Shown: positions 1-10,061, numbered from the stretch's first letter. The stretch is 64,000 nucleotides of DNA from CAZSRX01 sp964609675 [NCBI: uncultured Bacteroidota bacterium] (GCA_964609675.1 CAZSRX010000011.1:30526-94525), one strand, 5' to 3'. Notes: generated by a model from the sequence alone, not told the origin. Translations and numbers: made by a program.

Positions 1-504
1 AAACGCAAAAGGCGCGGCATTATAATTAAACGTAAAAGTGTGCGTATCGCCTACTGCCAGGGATATCAATGTTTCCTGCGCGTCCGGCACCATATCCAGC
101 GGCGAAAATTCATAGTGCGCCCTAACCGAGTGGCGGCTGTTAAAATGCATGCCGATATTCGCCGTTCTCGCGGAGGTTCCTACCATTGGATGCATGCCGT
201 CCACCCAGACTGTAGGGATATATTCGGGATTATAGTATATGACGCGCGCATTATTATCAACCGGATTATTTGCATAATAATTATCTGATGGTCAGCACCC
301 GTTCCGTAGGGCAATAATGGTTTCCGTCGCCTGCCAATGCATAAAGTTCTGCACCGTCAAACTGGCGGAAGCGCAACCGCTTCAGTCGTCACCGCGGCTG
401 CCTCAATAAGAACCATACGGATAGGCGTCTCCTGCGATGCCAATGAATGACCAAACATCATGAAAAGACCTGTTAAAAAAAATAGGGGCGTACAAATATC
501 TCAT
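1..504 (-). pseudogene. decayed secreted thioredoxin-fold protein (5' part)
   Basis: On the minus strand an ATG at 504 opens a signal-peptide-like stretch (LFFLTGLFMMFGHSLASQ), but it lies in a different frame from the ATG, the break falling in an A8 tract at 475-482. The mature part begins RMVLIEAA, as in Omp28/thioredoxin-like secreted proteins, then the frame shifts again: the next readable piece is GDD-stop-SGCASASLTVQNFMHW with a TGA at 382-384 where the first Cys of a CxxC would stand, and another TGA at 292-294. After that a clean segment follows (NNARVIYYNPEYIPTVWVDG and onward) to the window edge. Several independent lesions make a dead gene more likely than recoding or assembly error. 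The family assignment is inferred from layout only. Confidence 0.5.
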
Positions 505-518
505 ATCTTAATCAAGTT

Positions 519-1244
519 TTACTTTATCAAGGTCATCTTTTTGGTTGACTGATTGGCACCGGATTGAAGGCGATAAAGATAAATACCTGCTGAAACGGAC
601 TCTCCCGCATTATTCCTGCCGTCCCACACAATCTGGTGCGCGCCCGCGTTTTGCTTTTCATGGACCAGCGTGCGTATCTCCTGGCCAAGAATATTGAAAA
701 TCTTCAGCGTCACTTCACGGCTCACGGCCAACCGATAACTGATTACGGTTGTGGGATTGAACGGATTGGGATAATTACCATTCAGCGCAAATTGAAGATT
801 CGTATTGGGGCCGGCGTCAATATCAATGGTCACGGTGGATAAGGTAAAGGTTAAATCCTGATAATTCAAGGAATCGGATGCGGGATATACTCTCAGCGTA
901 ATATTTCCCACCGCAGGATTTATGTCCGTAGAAACGTCCAGATCGATTGGGCAGGTATCGCCGGCAGCAACGGAAAATCCGACAAGGCTGACATCCGGCG
1001 GATAACATCCGTTAGGCGTACACAAAGCACTGGTCCATCCGGAAGGTATCGCATTAACGGTTCGTTTAAGTTTCATGGATAACGAGCCCGCCGAATGGTT
1101 TATCACAAGCGCATTAAATTGCGCAAATTCTCCGGGTAATGCGTTTTTACTTAATACATTCGAGGTAAACGTAAAACTCTGCGCCACGGCTGATACACTC
1201 ATCACGATGAAGGCAACGGCTGTGAAAAGTATGGTCCTTCGCAT
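519..1244 (-). CDS. secreted protein with FlgD-like/type-A C-terminal sorting domain
   Basis: The chosen ATG at 1244 starts a textbook signal peptide (MRRTILFTAVAFIVMSVSAVAQ); an in-frame extension upstream to 1310 adds a non-signal-like leader and is probably not translated. The middle about 110 residues are a beta-rich, Ig-like region of no recognised family with two Cys close together (CTPNGCYPP) and a third later. The last about 75 residues begin with NYPNPFNPTTVISY and end in YLYRLQSG...KKMTLIK, the FlgD Ig-like / Por-secretion C-terminal domain typical of FCB secreted proteins, which directs export through the type IX system or surface attachment. The same domain ends the protease at 48154-50502. 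Specific function is not known. Confidence 0.8.
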   Translation of the reverse strand: MRRTILFTAVAFIVMSVSAVAQSFTFTSNVLSKNALPGEFAQFNALVINHSAGSLSMKLKRTVNAIPSGWTSALCTPNGCYPPDVSLVGFSVAAGDTCPIDLDVSTDINPAVGNITLRVYPASDSLNYQDLTFTLSTVTIDIDAGPNTNLQFALNGNYPNPFNPTTVISYRLAVSREVTLKIFNILGQEIRTLVHEKQNAGAHQIVWDGRNNAGESVSAGIYLYRLQSGANQSTKKMTLIK

Positions 1245-1385
1245 TATCAGACTTTCATTATTAGGTTTATTTTTTGTATTCATTATAATTAACAACCACA
1301 GAAATATCAAGCAAAATGATGATAAAAAAATACAAATGTCTTAAATACCCCTCAAAATAAAAACAACGATGTTTTCAAATAATGA

Positions 1386-2462
1386 TCAGATCGTAAACAC
1401 TTCCCCTATTTTCAATTCTTTCACGGATCCGTGAATCTTATTGTGTTTATCCATCTGTCGGATAAACCGGATCGGCTCTCCGGGCGGTTCGTCGGCCAGA
1501 TCGAAGGTGCCGTAATGCATCGGGATGAATGTTTGTCCTTTCAGGTCGTGAAACGCCTGCACGGCTTCGCCGGGATTCATGTGATTGGTTTTCATGATAT
1601 ACGACGGCTTGTAGGCGCCGATCGGCATCAGACAGATGTCCGGTGCAAACATTTCTCCGATATCCTTAAAATGCGGCGCGTACGCGGAATCCCCGGCGAA
1701 AAATATTTTGTGTCGCGGCGTTTCAATGAGAAAACTGCCCCAGTGAATTTTATTCCGATCCCATGGCATACGGATGTACCAGTGCTGGGCCGGAAGAAAA
1801 GAAATTTTAAAATCTTCTTTAATGGTATATTGCTGGTACCAGCCCGCTTCCTGGGTTATGACATATTTGTTCATGGAGGCCAGCAACCCGCTCATGCGCA
1901 ATGGAGTCAGGGCCGTTACATCCCGTGATATAAAACGGTTGATGGTGTCCTTGTCCAGATGATCGTAATGTCCGTGGGAAATCAGCAGATAATCAATATG
2001 GTCCAAATCATCCCACGACATAGGCATCGGCGTTTTACGTTCCTGGACCGGCAGATGGTTCAGCACGGGATCGGTCATCAGCCACCGTTTACCCACATGG
2101 ATGAGAAAGGTGGAATGGCCGAGCCAGATGATGCAGTCCTTATGTATCTGCGCGAGTCGTCCCATGGTTTCTATCTCGGGTTTAAACGTATCAGCCGCTT
2201 TTTCTTCCTTCTGCGGATTACGCGAGGCAAACCATTTCATGATCGTGCCGAAGGATTTATTGGAAACTTCCAGATTCTCGTTCAGAAAGCGCCCGTCCAG
2301 CAAGGGACTGCCGGGATAGCCGGGCCTGATAAGCGGTAAATCCTTGTTCAGAAGGTAGGATACCGACGTTTCCTCTTTCAGCGCACGGCTGTAAAGGTCT
2401 TTGGTCAGTAGAAGGCCGGCTGTCTGAATACCGGCCGCTTTTAGAAAAGCTCTTCGGTTCAT
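1386..2462 (-). CDS. Tat-exported metallo-beta-lactamase-fold hydrolase (NAPE-PLD/UlaG-like)
   Basis: A metal-dependent hydrolase of the beta-lactamase fold. The N-terminus MNRRAFLKAAG is a twin-arginine-like export signal with two arginines, so the ATG at 2462 is preferred over a TTG ten codons upstream. The fold begins with IIWLGHSTFLI and the metal-binding motif HGHYDHLD follows about 60 residues later; further ligands are the Asp in FAGDSAYAP and the His in MHYGTFDL near the C-terminus. This layout and the length of about 358 residues match the N-acyl-phosphatidylethanolamine phospholipase D-like / L-ascorbate-6-phosphate lactonase-like group. The substrate cannot be read from sequence; a periplasmic phospholipid or lactone is possible. 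Nearest neighbour is peptidase E on the same strand. Confidence 0.8.
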   Translation of the reverse strand: MNRRAFLKAAGIQTAGLLLTKDLYSRALKEETSVSYLLNKDLPLIRPGYPGSPLLDGRFLNENLEVSNKSFGTIMKWFASRNPQKEEKAADTFKPEIETMGRLAQIHKDCIIWLGHSTFLIHVGKRWLMTDPVLNHLPVQERKTPMPMSWDDLDHIDYLLISHGHYDHLDKDTINRFISRDVTALTPLRMSGLLASMNKYVITQEAGWYQQYTIKEDFKISFLPAQHWYIRMPWDRNKIHWGSFLIETPRHKIFFAGDSAYAPHFKDIGEMFAPDICLMPIGAYKPSYIMKTNHMNPGEAVQAFHDLKGQTFIPMHYGTFDLADEPPGEPIRFIRQMDKHNKIHGSVKELKIGEVFTI

Positions 2463-2528
2463 GGTTTTATAACTAGAATATTTTTCCGGCAAAATTATTC
2501 CGAACCGATAAAAGATAATCCGATACGG

Positions 2529-3230
2529 TTATGGGTTCAGCAGGAAACGCATATCCGATCCCGCCGGATATTCCTTGACCTCGCCGTTCTTGTAAAATAT
2601 CCTGGCGCCTTTAATGCCGCCGAGCCGGACAGCGCCGTCTTCGATCCGCAACCACGTACCTTCACGGAGACCAACTACGATGTTATCGTTGACCTCATGA
2701 AACTCTTTGATGCGCTGTTCGCGCGTTTCGCCCATGTGCATGGAATTCGGGTCAGCGTCGATATAATGCGGGTTGATATTAAAGGGGACCAAACCGATTG
2801 CGTCAAATGACGGCGGATAGACAATCGGCATGTCGTTGGTCGTTTTAATCGAAACCGTGGCGACGTTGGTGCCGGCGCTCGCGCCTATATAAACCGTACC
2901 GTTCAGCACCCGTTCGCGTATCAGCGCCACTAAGTTTTCTTCGTAGAGTTTTTTCAATAAACGGAAAGTATTGCCTCCCCCAACGTGTATGGCTTTCGCC
3001 TGAAGGATGGCATCCGCCGCCTGGCCAAACTCATGAATGCCTCTGACTTCGACGCCCATCGGTTTGTAGCGCTGACGCGTTTTCTCCGTGTACATATCCC
3101 AGTCATGAAGCGCATACGGAACAAATACAATTTCTTTTATCGTACCTAAAAAATCGCTGATTTCGCCGGCGCAATGATCCAGATAACCGCCGCCGAAATT
3201 GGTGGAGTTGCTTATTAGAAGTGCGCGCAT
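2529..3230 (-). CDS. pepE: dipeptidase E (peptidase family S51)
   Basis: Cytoplasmic serine peptidase that hydrolyses dipeptides with N-terminal aspartate. The 233-residue length matches the family. The nucleophile Ser lies in GASAGTN, preceded by HVGGGNTFRLL, the glycine-rich segment typical of S51 enzymes, and a conserved His lies in NINPHYIDADP. The ATG at 3230 is followed directly by the RALLISNSTN start typical of PepE. A purine-rich stretch (AGAATACC context) precedes it without a strong Shine-Dalgarno. Transcribed divergently from the threonine aldolase gene across about 140 bp. Confidence 0.9.
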   Translation of the reverse strand: MRALLISNSTNFGGGYLDHCAGEISDFLGTIKEIVFVPYALHDWDMYTEKTRQRYKPMGVEVRGIHEFGQAADAILQAKAIHVGGGNTFRLLKKLYEENLVALIRERVLNGTVYIGASAGTNVATVSIKTTNDMPIVYPPSFDAIGLVPFNINPHYIDADPNSMHMGETREQRIKEFHEVNDNIVVGLREGTWLRIEDGAVRLGGIKGARIFYKNGEVKEYPAGSDMRFLLNP

Positions 3231-3372
3231 GGTATTCTCCGTTTTTTTTCTTTTCTTTAAACTGAAACCTAAGGAAAGCGCGTGTTTTTTTCAACCGAAA
3301 TCGTTTTTATGTTTTCCATTGAAAAATAAAGCGGAATGCGTTACTTTTACCCGAAAGGATTTTAAGATAACC

Positions 3373-4398
3373 ATGATAGACTTACGAAGCGATACTGTCA
3401 CGAAACCGTCCGAAGCCATGCGCCGGGTCATGATGACCGCCGAAGTCGGCGACGATGTTTTCGGCGAAGACCCAACCGTTAATAAACTTCAGGATACCGT
3501 TGCGGAGATGCTGGGCAAGGAAGCGGCGCTCTTTGTCCCCAGCGGCACCATGGGGAATCAGATATGCATTCGGGTTCACACGGCGCACGGGCAGGAAATG
3601 ATCTGCGACTGGAATTCTCACGTATTCAACTATGAAGCCGGCGCCGCCTCCGCGCTGGCCGGCGTGCAGTTAAAACCGATTGTCGGACAGGACGGCATTC
3701 TTACGGCAGAGCAGATTCAAGCGGCCATCAGCGACAACGATATTCATCACGCCGAAACGCGCCTTATAGAACTTGAGAATACGCATAACCGCGGCGGCGG
3801 CATTGTGTACCCTATCGAGGAAATCCGTAAAATTAAAACTATCGCCGAACGGCATAAAATTTCCTTGCATCTAGACGGCGCACGATTATTTAACGCGGTC
3901 TTATACTCGGGAATACCGGCTCGGGAATACGCCCGGCATGCGGATTCTGTCATGGTCTGTCTTTCCAAAGGACTCGGCGCGCCGGTCGGATCGGTCATCG
4001 CCGGCACTAAACCATTCATCGATAAAGCACGATGCGTTCGTAAAATGTACGGCGGCGGCATGCGCCAGGCGGGCATCCTCGCGGCGGCAGGCTTATACGC
4101 CTTAGAGAACAACGTCCAGCGGCTCGAACAGGATCACCGCTGGGCCCAACAGCTGGCAACGGCCATCGCGGATTTGCGCCCGTTTACCATTGATTTGTCT
4201 AAAGTCCACACCAACATCGTGATCTTTACTATCACCGATGACCGCCTGAACGCCGACGATGTCGTGGCGGAGCTTGAAAGCCGCCATATCGGCACGCTGG
4301 CTTTTGATAAAAAACGCGTCCGGATGGTCACCCACATGGATCTTTGCCAGGAAGATATTGACCGGACCATTAAAATATTAAAAGAAATTTATTCCTAA
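3373..4398 (+). CDS. ltaE: low-specificity L-threonine aldolase
   Basis: PLP-dependent enzyme cleaving L-threonine and allo-threonine to glycine and acetaldehyde. The start is the ATG at 3373 (MIDLRSDTVTKPSE), the invariant family N-terminus; the open frame upstream to 3199 is an extension into non-coding DNA. GAAAGGA lies upstream. The PLP-binding lysine is in VCLSKGLGAPVGS, and the Asp that contacts the pyridine ring lies in LHLDGARLFNA. The length of 341 residues is typical. It is followed 24 bp later by deoC, whose reaction also yields acetaldehyde, so the two genes share a product. Confidence 0.93.
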   Translation: MIDLRSDTVTKPSEAMRRVMMTAEVGDDVFGEDPTVNKLQDTVAEMLGKEAALFVPSGTMGNQICIRVHTAHGQEMICDWNSHVFNYEAGAASALAGVQLKPIVGQDGILTAEQIQAAISDNDIHHAETRLIELENTHNRGGGIVYPIEEIRKIKTIAERHKISLHLDGARLFNAVLYSGIPAREYARHADSVMVCLSKGLGAPVGSVIAGTKPFIDKARCVRKMYGGGMRQAGILAAAGLYALENNVQRLEQDHRWAQQLATAIADLRPFTIDLSKVHTNIVIFTITDDRLNADDVVAELESRHIGTLAFDKKRVRMVTHMDLCQEDIDRTIKILKEIYS

Positions 4399-4422
4399 CC
4401 AATTTGACAGAGGGTTCTACCC

Positions 4423-5265
4423 ATGGAAAAACAGATTGAAGACCTCATCGCCGAACAACTCAAAAAACAGCAAAAAGACATCGATTATCTCAGCAATCCC
4501 TGCCATGACGCCATTAGCAAAGAACCGGAAGCGGTGAATCGGATTATATCCTGCGGCGCGTGCCGGATATCGTCCAGTCTGGGCATCAGTCCGTCCCGGG
4601 AAGTGGTGGGCCGCATGATTGACCATACGCTTCTGAAAGCGGATGCCACGGCCGCCGAAATCGACGCTTTGTGCGACGAAGCCGTGAAGTATTGTTTCGC
4701 TTCGGTATGCGTGAATCCTTGCTGGGTCAAGCGATGCGCCGAACGCCTGCGGCGCAAAGGCGTCGCGGTCTGTACGGTCGTCGGGTTCCCGCTGGGCGCC
4801 ACCAGCACGCCAGCCAAGGCCATGGAAACGGAAATCGCCGTCAAGCACGGCGCCAACGAAATCGATATGGTAATCAATATCGGCTGGCTCAAATCCGGCG
4901 AATACGAGTTGGTCAAGAAGGACATTCATGAAGTGGTCCGGTATGCGGGCCGGCATATTCCCGTCAAGGTTATTTTAGAAACCTGCTTGCTCACGGACGA
5001 GGAAAAAATCAAGGCCTGCATTTTATCCAAAGAAGCCGGCGCGGCGTATGTCAAGACCTCGACCGGATTCAGCAAGTCGGGCGCCACGGCCGCCGATATC
5101 GCGCTGATGCGCAAGGTAGTCGGCGAAGAACTCGGCGTGAAGGCTTCCGGCGGCGTGCGCACCTACGAAGACGCCGTCGCAATGATTGAATCCGGCGCGT
5201 CCCGCATCGGCGCCAGCGCCAGCGTCAAGATTGTCACCGGAAAAGGCGCCGCCTCGGGTTACTAG
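4423..5265 (+). CDS. deoC: deoxyribose-phosphate aldolase with N-terminal extension
   Basis: Class I aldolase splitting 2-deoxyribose-5-phosphate into glyceraldehyde-3-phosphate and acetaldehyde in deoxynucleoside salvage. The TIM-barrel begins around residue 64 ([12 protein letters not shown]); the Schiff-base Lys is in YVKTSTGF and the proton-relay Lys in [10 protein letters not shown]. Core DeoC is about 220 residues, so the first 60 are an extension; it carries Cys in SNPCHD and [10 protein letters not shown] good ribosome site (AGAGGG at 4410-4415) fixes the ATG. The partner purine nucleoside phosphorylase lies at 58354-59175, and fbp, next in line, could feed the triose phosphate into gluconeogenesis. 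Confidence 0.93.
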   Translation: MEKQIEDLIAEQLKKQQKDIDYLSNPCHDAISKEPEAVNRIISCGACRISSSLGISPSREVVGRMIDHTLLKADATAAEIDALCDEAVKYCFASVCVNPCWVKRCAERLRRKGVAVCTVVGFPLGATSTPAKAMETEIAVKHGANEIDMVINIGWLKSGEYELVKKDIHEVVRYAGRHIPVKVILETCLLTDEEKIKACILSKEAGAAYVKTSTGFSKSGATAADIALMRKVVGEELGVKASGGVRTYEDAVAMIESGASRIGASASVKIVTGKGAASGY

Positions 5266-5311
5266 GCCGCCCTATATATCAGTCAATCCATCCTTTACAT
5301 AAGAGACGCCT

Positions 5312-6313
5312 ATGAGCAACATCATCACCATCGACCGCCATATCATTGATATGGAACGCAAGCATCCCGGCGCGACCGGTGAACTCAGCGGATTGCTGAC
5401 GGACATCGCCCTGGCCGGCAAAATCATTTCGCGCGAAGTCAACCGCGCAGGCCTTGAAAACCTCATCGGCGTTACCGGCAAAGAGAACATACACGGCGAA
5501 GCCATCAAGAAACTCGATAAATTTTCACACGACACGCTTGTCAAGATTATCGCCGGAGGACGGGGGGAGATTTATTTACTCGTCTCCGAGGAAGTCGAGC
5601 ACCCCATCAGCTTGCGCGGACAATCTCAGGAGGGAAAATATATTGTCAACTTCGACCCGCTGGACGGTTCCTCCAATATTGACGCCAACGTCAGCGTCGG
5701 CACTATCTTTTCCATCCTGCACAAAGATTCCGGCACCGGCGACGAAATGCAGGCGTGCATGCAGAAAGGCTCTCTCCAGGTAGCCGCCGGCTACATCATT
5801 TACGGGTCCAGTACGATGTTCGTGTATACTGTCGGTAACGGCGTACACGGGTTCACGCTCGATTCGAACGTCGGCGAGTTCATCCTCACGCATCCGTATA
5901 TGAAAATCCCCGACCGCGGAAAAATCTACAGCGCTAACGAAGGCAATTATCTAAAATGGGACCACGGCGTCCGCCGGTATATCGATTACTTAAAGGAAAT
6001 CAACAAAGAAGACAGGCGCCCCTACACGTCGCGCTATATCGGTTCTTTAGTCGCGGATTTCCACAGAAACTTATTATACGGCGGTATATTCTTATATCCG
6101 GGCGATAAAATAAGCCCGTCCGGAAAATTACGCCTGCTTTATGAGGCCAATCCCCTCTCCTTCGTCATTGAACAAGCCGGCGGGATGTCCAGCGACGGAC
6201 ACCGGCGAATCCTTGATATTGAGCCAACTTCGCCGCACCAACGCACCCCGCTGATTATCGGCAGCCGCTACGACGTGGAGCTTGCCTGCGAATTCATTCA
6301 AGGTAAACGCTAA
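5312..6313 (+). CDS. fbp: fructose-1,6-bisphosphatase class I
   Basis: Gluconeogenic phosphatase converting fructose-1,6-bisphosphate to fructose-6-phosphate with Mg2+. The metal site motif [11 protein letters not shown] is intact about residue 115, preceded by the metal-ligand acidic pair VSEEVEHP, and the active-site Lys/Arg segment lies in [19 protein letters not shown]. At 333 residues it is full length. It starts 46 bp after deoC on the same strand with GAGACGCCT before the ATG. The order ltaE-deoC-fbp suggests a small co-transcribed carbon-salvage group; glucose-6-phosphate isomerase, the next enzyme for fructose-6-phosphate, is at 53932-55293. Confidence 0.95.
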   Translation: MSNIITIDRHIIDMERKHPGATGELSGLLTDIALAGKIISREVNRAGLENLIGVTGKENIHGEAIKKLDKFSHDTLVKIIAGGRGEIYLLVSEEVEHPISLRGQSQEGKYIVNFDPLDGSSNIDANVSVGTIFSILHKDSGTGDEMQACMQKGSLQVAAGYIIYGSSTMFVYTVGNGVHGFTLDSNVGEFILTHPYMKIPDRGKIYSANEGNYLKWDHGVRRYIDYLKEINKEDRRPYTSRYIGSLVADFHRNLLYGGIFLYPGDKISPSGKLRLLYEANPLSFVIEQAGGMSSDGHRRILDIEPTSPHQRTPLIIGSRYDVELACEFIQGKR

Positions 6314-6329
6314 ATCCAACGTTATACGC

Positions 6330-7277
6330 ATGCAACCATTCAACACATCGTTCACTCTCGAATCCGCTATGGCCGTTCTGGACAAGCCCTACCGCGGAAT
6401 TCCTTTCGATGCCATTGAATTTCTTTACAATCATCCTGCCGACGCGCGGTTGTCAAAGGCCATTCTGTACAATCTGCAATACGCCTATGTGGATGAGGCC
6501 CAAATCGATCCGGATTCGGAACTGATTCCCCCGACGGCGCTCTGGTACGCGATCGTCGCGGAAAATCATCTTTCGCCGGAACTGATTGATCCCGTCATAT
6601 TCCTCCTCAGTTCCACCGACGAAGACTGGGATTATCTCACGGAACAAACAGCTTATGTATTCTGCTGTCTGGCGGAAAAATATCCGGAACTGGTTATTCC
6701 AAAAACTTTATTCATCATTGATAAATTAGCCGGCAGAAAAGCTTTTCTGCCCTATTTGTATTTATTCGATGCGCTCTTCTATGCCGACGTCAATCAATAC
6801 AAAGAGCCGATTCTTAATATTCTTTCCAAAGCGCCTTTTCCCTACTACGAATCGTTTGCCTTACATGTCGCCTATGTCAAACTTCAGGACGCCGTTCCGA
6901 TTATTGAACGGCTTCTGCAATACCATACTGAAAAAGAACCCAAAGAAAAAATCACTTATAACGAACTGAAATACGCCCTGGAGATTCTAAAAACAGGCCG
7001 GGTTGAGAATCCTGACCTGGAAAAGCCGTACAACCGCTTTCGGAGCAATTGGAAAGAACACTACCAGAACTTTGTTACGAATTTCATCGAGGCCTATGAT
7101 AATCCGGAGTCTCTTGATGTTAATTTGGAAGAGGACTATGATGTTTTTGATGACTTTGATTACGATGAAAAACCCGCAATGCCCGCCCTCAATCTTCATA
7201 TCGGCCGCAATGCTCCCTGTCCGTGCGGTTCGGGTCTGAAATATAAAAAATGCTGCGGTAAGGATAAATTCAACTGA
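6330..7277 (+). CDS. DUF1186-like protein with C-terminal SEC-C zinc motif
   Basis: A 315-residue cytoplasmic protein. The first about 240 residues are helical and repeat-like (for example [19 protein letters not shown]) and resemble the DUF1186 family. An acidic stretch of about 25 residues rich in Asp, Glu and Tyr follows, then a classic SEC-C motif at the C-terminus ([19 protein letters not shown]), a Cys zinc-binding module first seen in SecA. The ATG at 6330 (MQPFNTSF) is chosen because the longer frame would overlap the end of fbp. No ribosome site is obvious, so it may be read through from fbp. The biochemical role is unknown; SEC-C modules usually bind proteins or ribosomes. Confidence 0.75.
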   Translation: MQPFNTSFTLESAMAVLDKPYRGIPFDAIEFLYNHPADARLSKAILYNLQYAYVDEAQIDPDSELIPPTALWYAIVAENHLSPELIDPVIFLLSSTDEDWDYLTEQTAYVFCCLAEKYPELVIPKTLFIIDKLAGRKAFLPYLYLFDALFYADVNQYKEPILNILSKAPFPYYESFALHVAYVKLQDAVPIIERLLQYHTEKEPKEKITYNELKYALEILKTGRVENPDLEKPYNRFRSNWKEHYQNFVTNFIEAYDNPESLDVNLEEDYDVFDDFDYDEKPAMPALNLHIGRNAPCPCGSGLKYKKCCGKDKFN

Positions 7278-7391
7278 TACCTCTATCCCTTTCCAAGAAA
7301 TTATTCCTGAGCAATTTCGTTGTATATAGATATTTGGTGGCTGTGAGTCATTTTAGCCGCTTGGATTTATATTGCTAAAAAAAGAATTGGT

Positions 7392-9890
7392 ATGATTAAA
7401 AATCTTCAGGTGATCGCGTCCCACCCGCTTAAAGCAAAACCTGCCGGTTCGGATAATACCTTACAAACATTGGAAATTTATGTATCCGGAATCCGGGATG
7501 AAACTGAAGCCCTCCGCATTGAACAATCTTTGGAACGGATAGCCGGCGTAAATACACCCCGGGTCAGTTTTGCTAATCAGTTGATTACGGCCGTAATTGA
7601 CAGCCGCGTCCTAACGACCCAACACATAGCGGATATTTTGCGCCATCAGGGCATTCAAGTCGCTGTGGAACAGAAATCCTTTCCCATCCGCGGCATGCAC
7701 TGCGCCTCGTGCGTGCAAACGGCGGAAAAAGCCATTCGCAAAGTGCCTCAGACGTTGGGCGTCACCGTCAATCTGGCCAATCAATCGGCCCTGATCGCCT
7801 ATCTGCCCTCACCCCGGACGTTGCCGATGCTCGCCGAAGCCGTACGCCAGGCCGGATATCAGCTGATAACCGAAACCACGGATCCGGTTGACTCGCAGGA
7901 AAAATATTTTCTGGCGCGGTATCATGAATTGAAGCGACGGTTCATGATTTCCCTGATCCTTACCTTACCGGTAGGGGCCGCTTCGATGCTGATGATCCAC
8001 GAGCCATGGATATCGTGGGCGCAAATGATACTCACCTTACCGGTACTGGCCTGGTGTGGCCGGGGGTTCTTTGCCGGCGCGTGGATACAGGCGCGGCAAT
8101 TCCGGTCGAATATGGATACGCTTATTGCTACAGGCACCGGCGCGGCTTTTCTGTTCAGCGCGGTGGTTCTGCTTTTTCCGCAGGGGTTCCCCGACGGGCA
8201 TATCTATTTTGAAACCAGCGCGATGATTATCACGCTTGTGCTGTTCGGGCGTCTTCTGGAAGAACGCGCCAAACAAAAAACCCGCCGGGCCGTCGCCGCG
8301 CTGATGAAACTTCGTCCGCCAAAAGCGCGCCGCATAACTCCGGATGGCCGGGAGAACGAAGTCCCCGTGCATGAAATCCTTCCCGGCGACCGCATCGCCG
8401 TCAAGCCCGGCGAAACCATTCCCGTGGACGGCATCGTCGAATCCGGCGCCTCCACCGCGGACGAAAGCCTGATAACCGGCGAAAGTATGCCCGTAGAAAA
8501 ATTTCCTTCGTCCGCCGTCACGGGCGGCACCATGAATGTCAGCGGTTTTCTTATTGTCCGTACTACCCGTACGGGACAGGATACAACCCTCGCGAAAATT
8601 ATCGAACTGGTGCAGAACGCGCAGGGCAGTAAGGCGCCGGTCCAGAAATTGGTCGACCGTATCAGCGCTGTGTTTGTCCCAGCGATTCTAATCCTCTCGA
8701 TTTTGACTTTTTTAATTTGGTACGTACTGCCTGAAAGCCCTTCCTTCCGGGACGCAATGATTTACGCCGTGACGGTACTCATCGTCGCCTGTCCCTGCGC
8801 GCTGGGGCTGGCGACACCGGCGGCTATCATGGTAGCGGTGGGCAAAGGCGCCGCGCTGGGCTTGCTGATACGAAACGCCGAAAGCCTCGATCATCTGGTT
8901 TCGGTCAACACGGTAGTGTTTGATAAAACCGGTACCGTGACGCTGGGTCGCCCGGAAGTGGTTTCGATGGAATGCATCAACCTGTCGCCGACAGGCTCCC
9001 GCGAGACCGTGGAATCGGTATTATGGAGCATGGAAAAACGCGCCAATCATCCTTTAGCCGACGCCATTACCGCGTATCTCAGGAACCGGCCAGGCCTGAA
9101 CGATCAGGAAATTTCCGATTTTGAAAATCTCCCCGGCGCCGGCGTGAAAGCAATATGGAACAATCAGACGGTACGTATCGGCCATGCGCAGTTTATGATT
9201 AACAACGGTATTGAATTGAAGGATATATTCCCTACAGATGCGTCTGAAAATGATGCCCGAGAAACCACGATTTATATGGTTATAGACCGGACACCGGTTT
9301 GCCGAATCGTGATGGCCGACCGGATTTCCGCTTCCGCTATGACTGCCGTAAAATCCCTCAAGAACCAGGGCTATCGTACCTATCTGTTATCCGGCGACCG
9401 GGAGCCTGTAACACGGGCTATTGCCGGGGAACTGGGCATGGATGCTTATTTTGCGGATATCAAACCCGACGGTAAAGCCGCCGTGATTCGTCAATTGCAG
9501 GCCGCCGGTTCCAGAGTGGCCATGATCGGCGACGGCATCAACGACGCACCGGCGCTTACCGCGGCCGATGCGGGTATTGCGATGGGACACGGCGCTGATG
9601 TCGCTATCGAAAGCGCCGATGTCATACTCACCGGCCGACATCTGGAGCGCATTGTTACGCTTTTTGAATTGGCAAAAAAAACGCGAGCCACTATCCGGCA
9701 GAATCTGTTCTGGGCGTTCATCTATAACATTATCGGTGTCCCTCTTGCAGCCGGCGCACTTGTCCCTTTTTTCGGTATCGCCTTAAACCCGATGATCGCC
9801 TCCGCCATGATGGCGTTCAGTTCCGTGTCGGTTGTGATGAATTCGTTAAGACTGAATAAAAAAATCAGGGATAAAGTCTATCACGATTAA
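7392..9890 (+). CDS. copA: Cu(I)-exporting P1B-type ATPase
   Basis: Inner-membrane pump exporting monovalent copper with ATP. Residues about 20-85 form a heavy-metal-associated domain that has lost its CxxC (GIRDETEALRI where GMTCAAC is expected); the second domain keeps GMHCASC at about residue 100. Then come the actuator motif LITGES, the membrane metal site CPCALG, the phosphorylated Asp in DKTGTVT, the HP motif in ANHPLADAI, GDGINDAPAL, and the C-terminal YN and MxxSS signatures (FIYNIIGVP, MAFSSVSVVMNS) that specify the P1B-1 copper group. Length 832 is normal. No CopZ chaperone or copper-sensing repressor lies nearby. Confidence 0.94.
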   Translation: MIKNLQVIASHPLKAKPAGSDNTLQTLEIYVSGIRDETEALRIEQSLERIAGVNTPRVSFANQLITAVIDSRVLTTQHIADILRHQGIQVAVEQKSFPIRGMHCASCVQTAEKAIRKVPQTLGVTVNLANQSALIAYLPSPRTLPMLAEAVRQAGYQLITETTDPVDSQEKYFLARYHELKRRFMISLILTLPVGAASMLMIHEPWISWAQMILTLPVLAWCGRGFFAGAWIQARQFRSNMDTLIATGTGAAFLFSAVVLLFPQGFPDGHIYFETSAMIITLVLFGRLLEERAKQKTRRAVAALMKLRPPKARRITPDGRENEVPVHEILPGDRIAVKPGETIPVDGIVESGASTADESLITGESMPVEKFPSSAVTGGTMNVSGFLIVRTTRTGQDTTLAKIIELVQNAQGSKAPVQKLVDRISAVFVPAILILSILTFLIWYVLPESPSFRDAMIYAVTVLIVACPCALGLATPAAIMVAVGKGAALGLLIRNAESLDHLVSVNTVVFDKTGTVTLGRPEVVSMECINLSPTGSRETVESVLWSMEKRANHPLADAITAYLRNRPGLNDQEISDFENLPGAGVKAIWNNQTVRIGHAQFMINNGIELKDIFPTDASENDARETTIYMVIDRTPVCRIVMADRISASAMTAVKSLKNQGYRTYLLSGDREPVTRAIAGELGMDAYFADIKPDGKAAVIRQLQAAGSRVAMIGDGINDAPALTAADAGIAMGHGADVAIESADVILTGRHLERIVTLFELAKKTRATIRQNLFWAFIYNIIGVPLAAGALVPFFGIALNPMIASAMMAFSSVSVVMNSLRLNKKIRDKVYHD

Positions 9891-9932
9891 TCGTAGTTTA
9901 TTATACTTAGTATATATAAATTAAAATAATCC

Positions 9933-9960
9933 TTGACAATTACAAAAAATCGTGTATACT
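9933..9960 (+). promoter_or_regulatory. consensus sigma-70 promoter
   Basis: TTGACA at 9933-9938 and TATACT at 9955-9960 with a 16-bp spacer, the best housekeeping promoter seen in the window. It points at the lipoprotein gene, about 70 bp upstream of the strong AAGGAG ribosome site and ATG at 10030. Confidence 0.75.
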
Positions 9961-10061
9961 CTCCGCCCATGTAACCCGGGTAAAAGTGTTTTTAGAGTCG
10001 AAACCGTAATCAAACAAGGAGAAAACGAGATGAAAACTCAAGAAAATCAAGTATTTAGGAA

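Noticed and set aside
382-384. TGA at the first Cys of a CxxC-like motif (UxxC) as a selenocysteine codon
   Set aside because: The same reading frame has a second TGA at 292-294 and frameshifts on both sides; the hairpin after the TGA starts too close for a bacterial SECIS. A decayed gene explains all of it.
3199-3372. Longer N-terminus for threonine aldolase
   Set aside because: The extension is low-complexity Lys/Phe reading through the divergent promoter region; the family start MIDLRSDTVTKPSE is at 3373.
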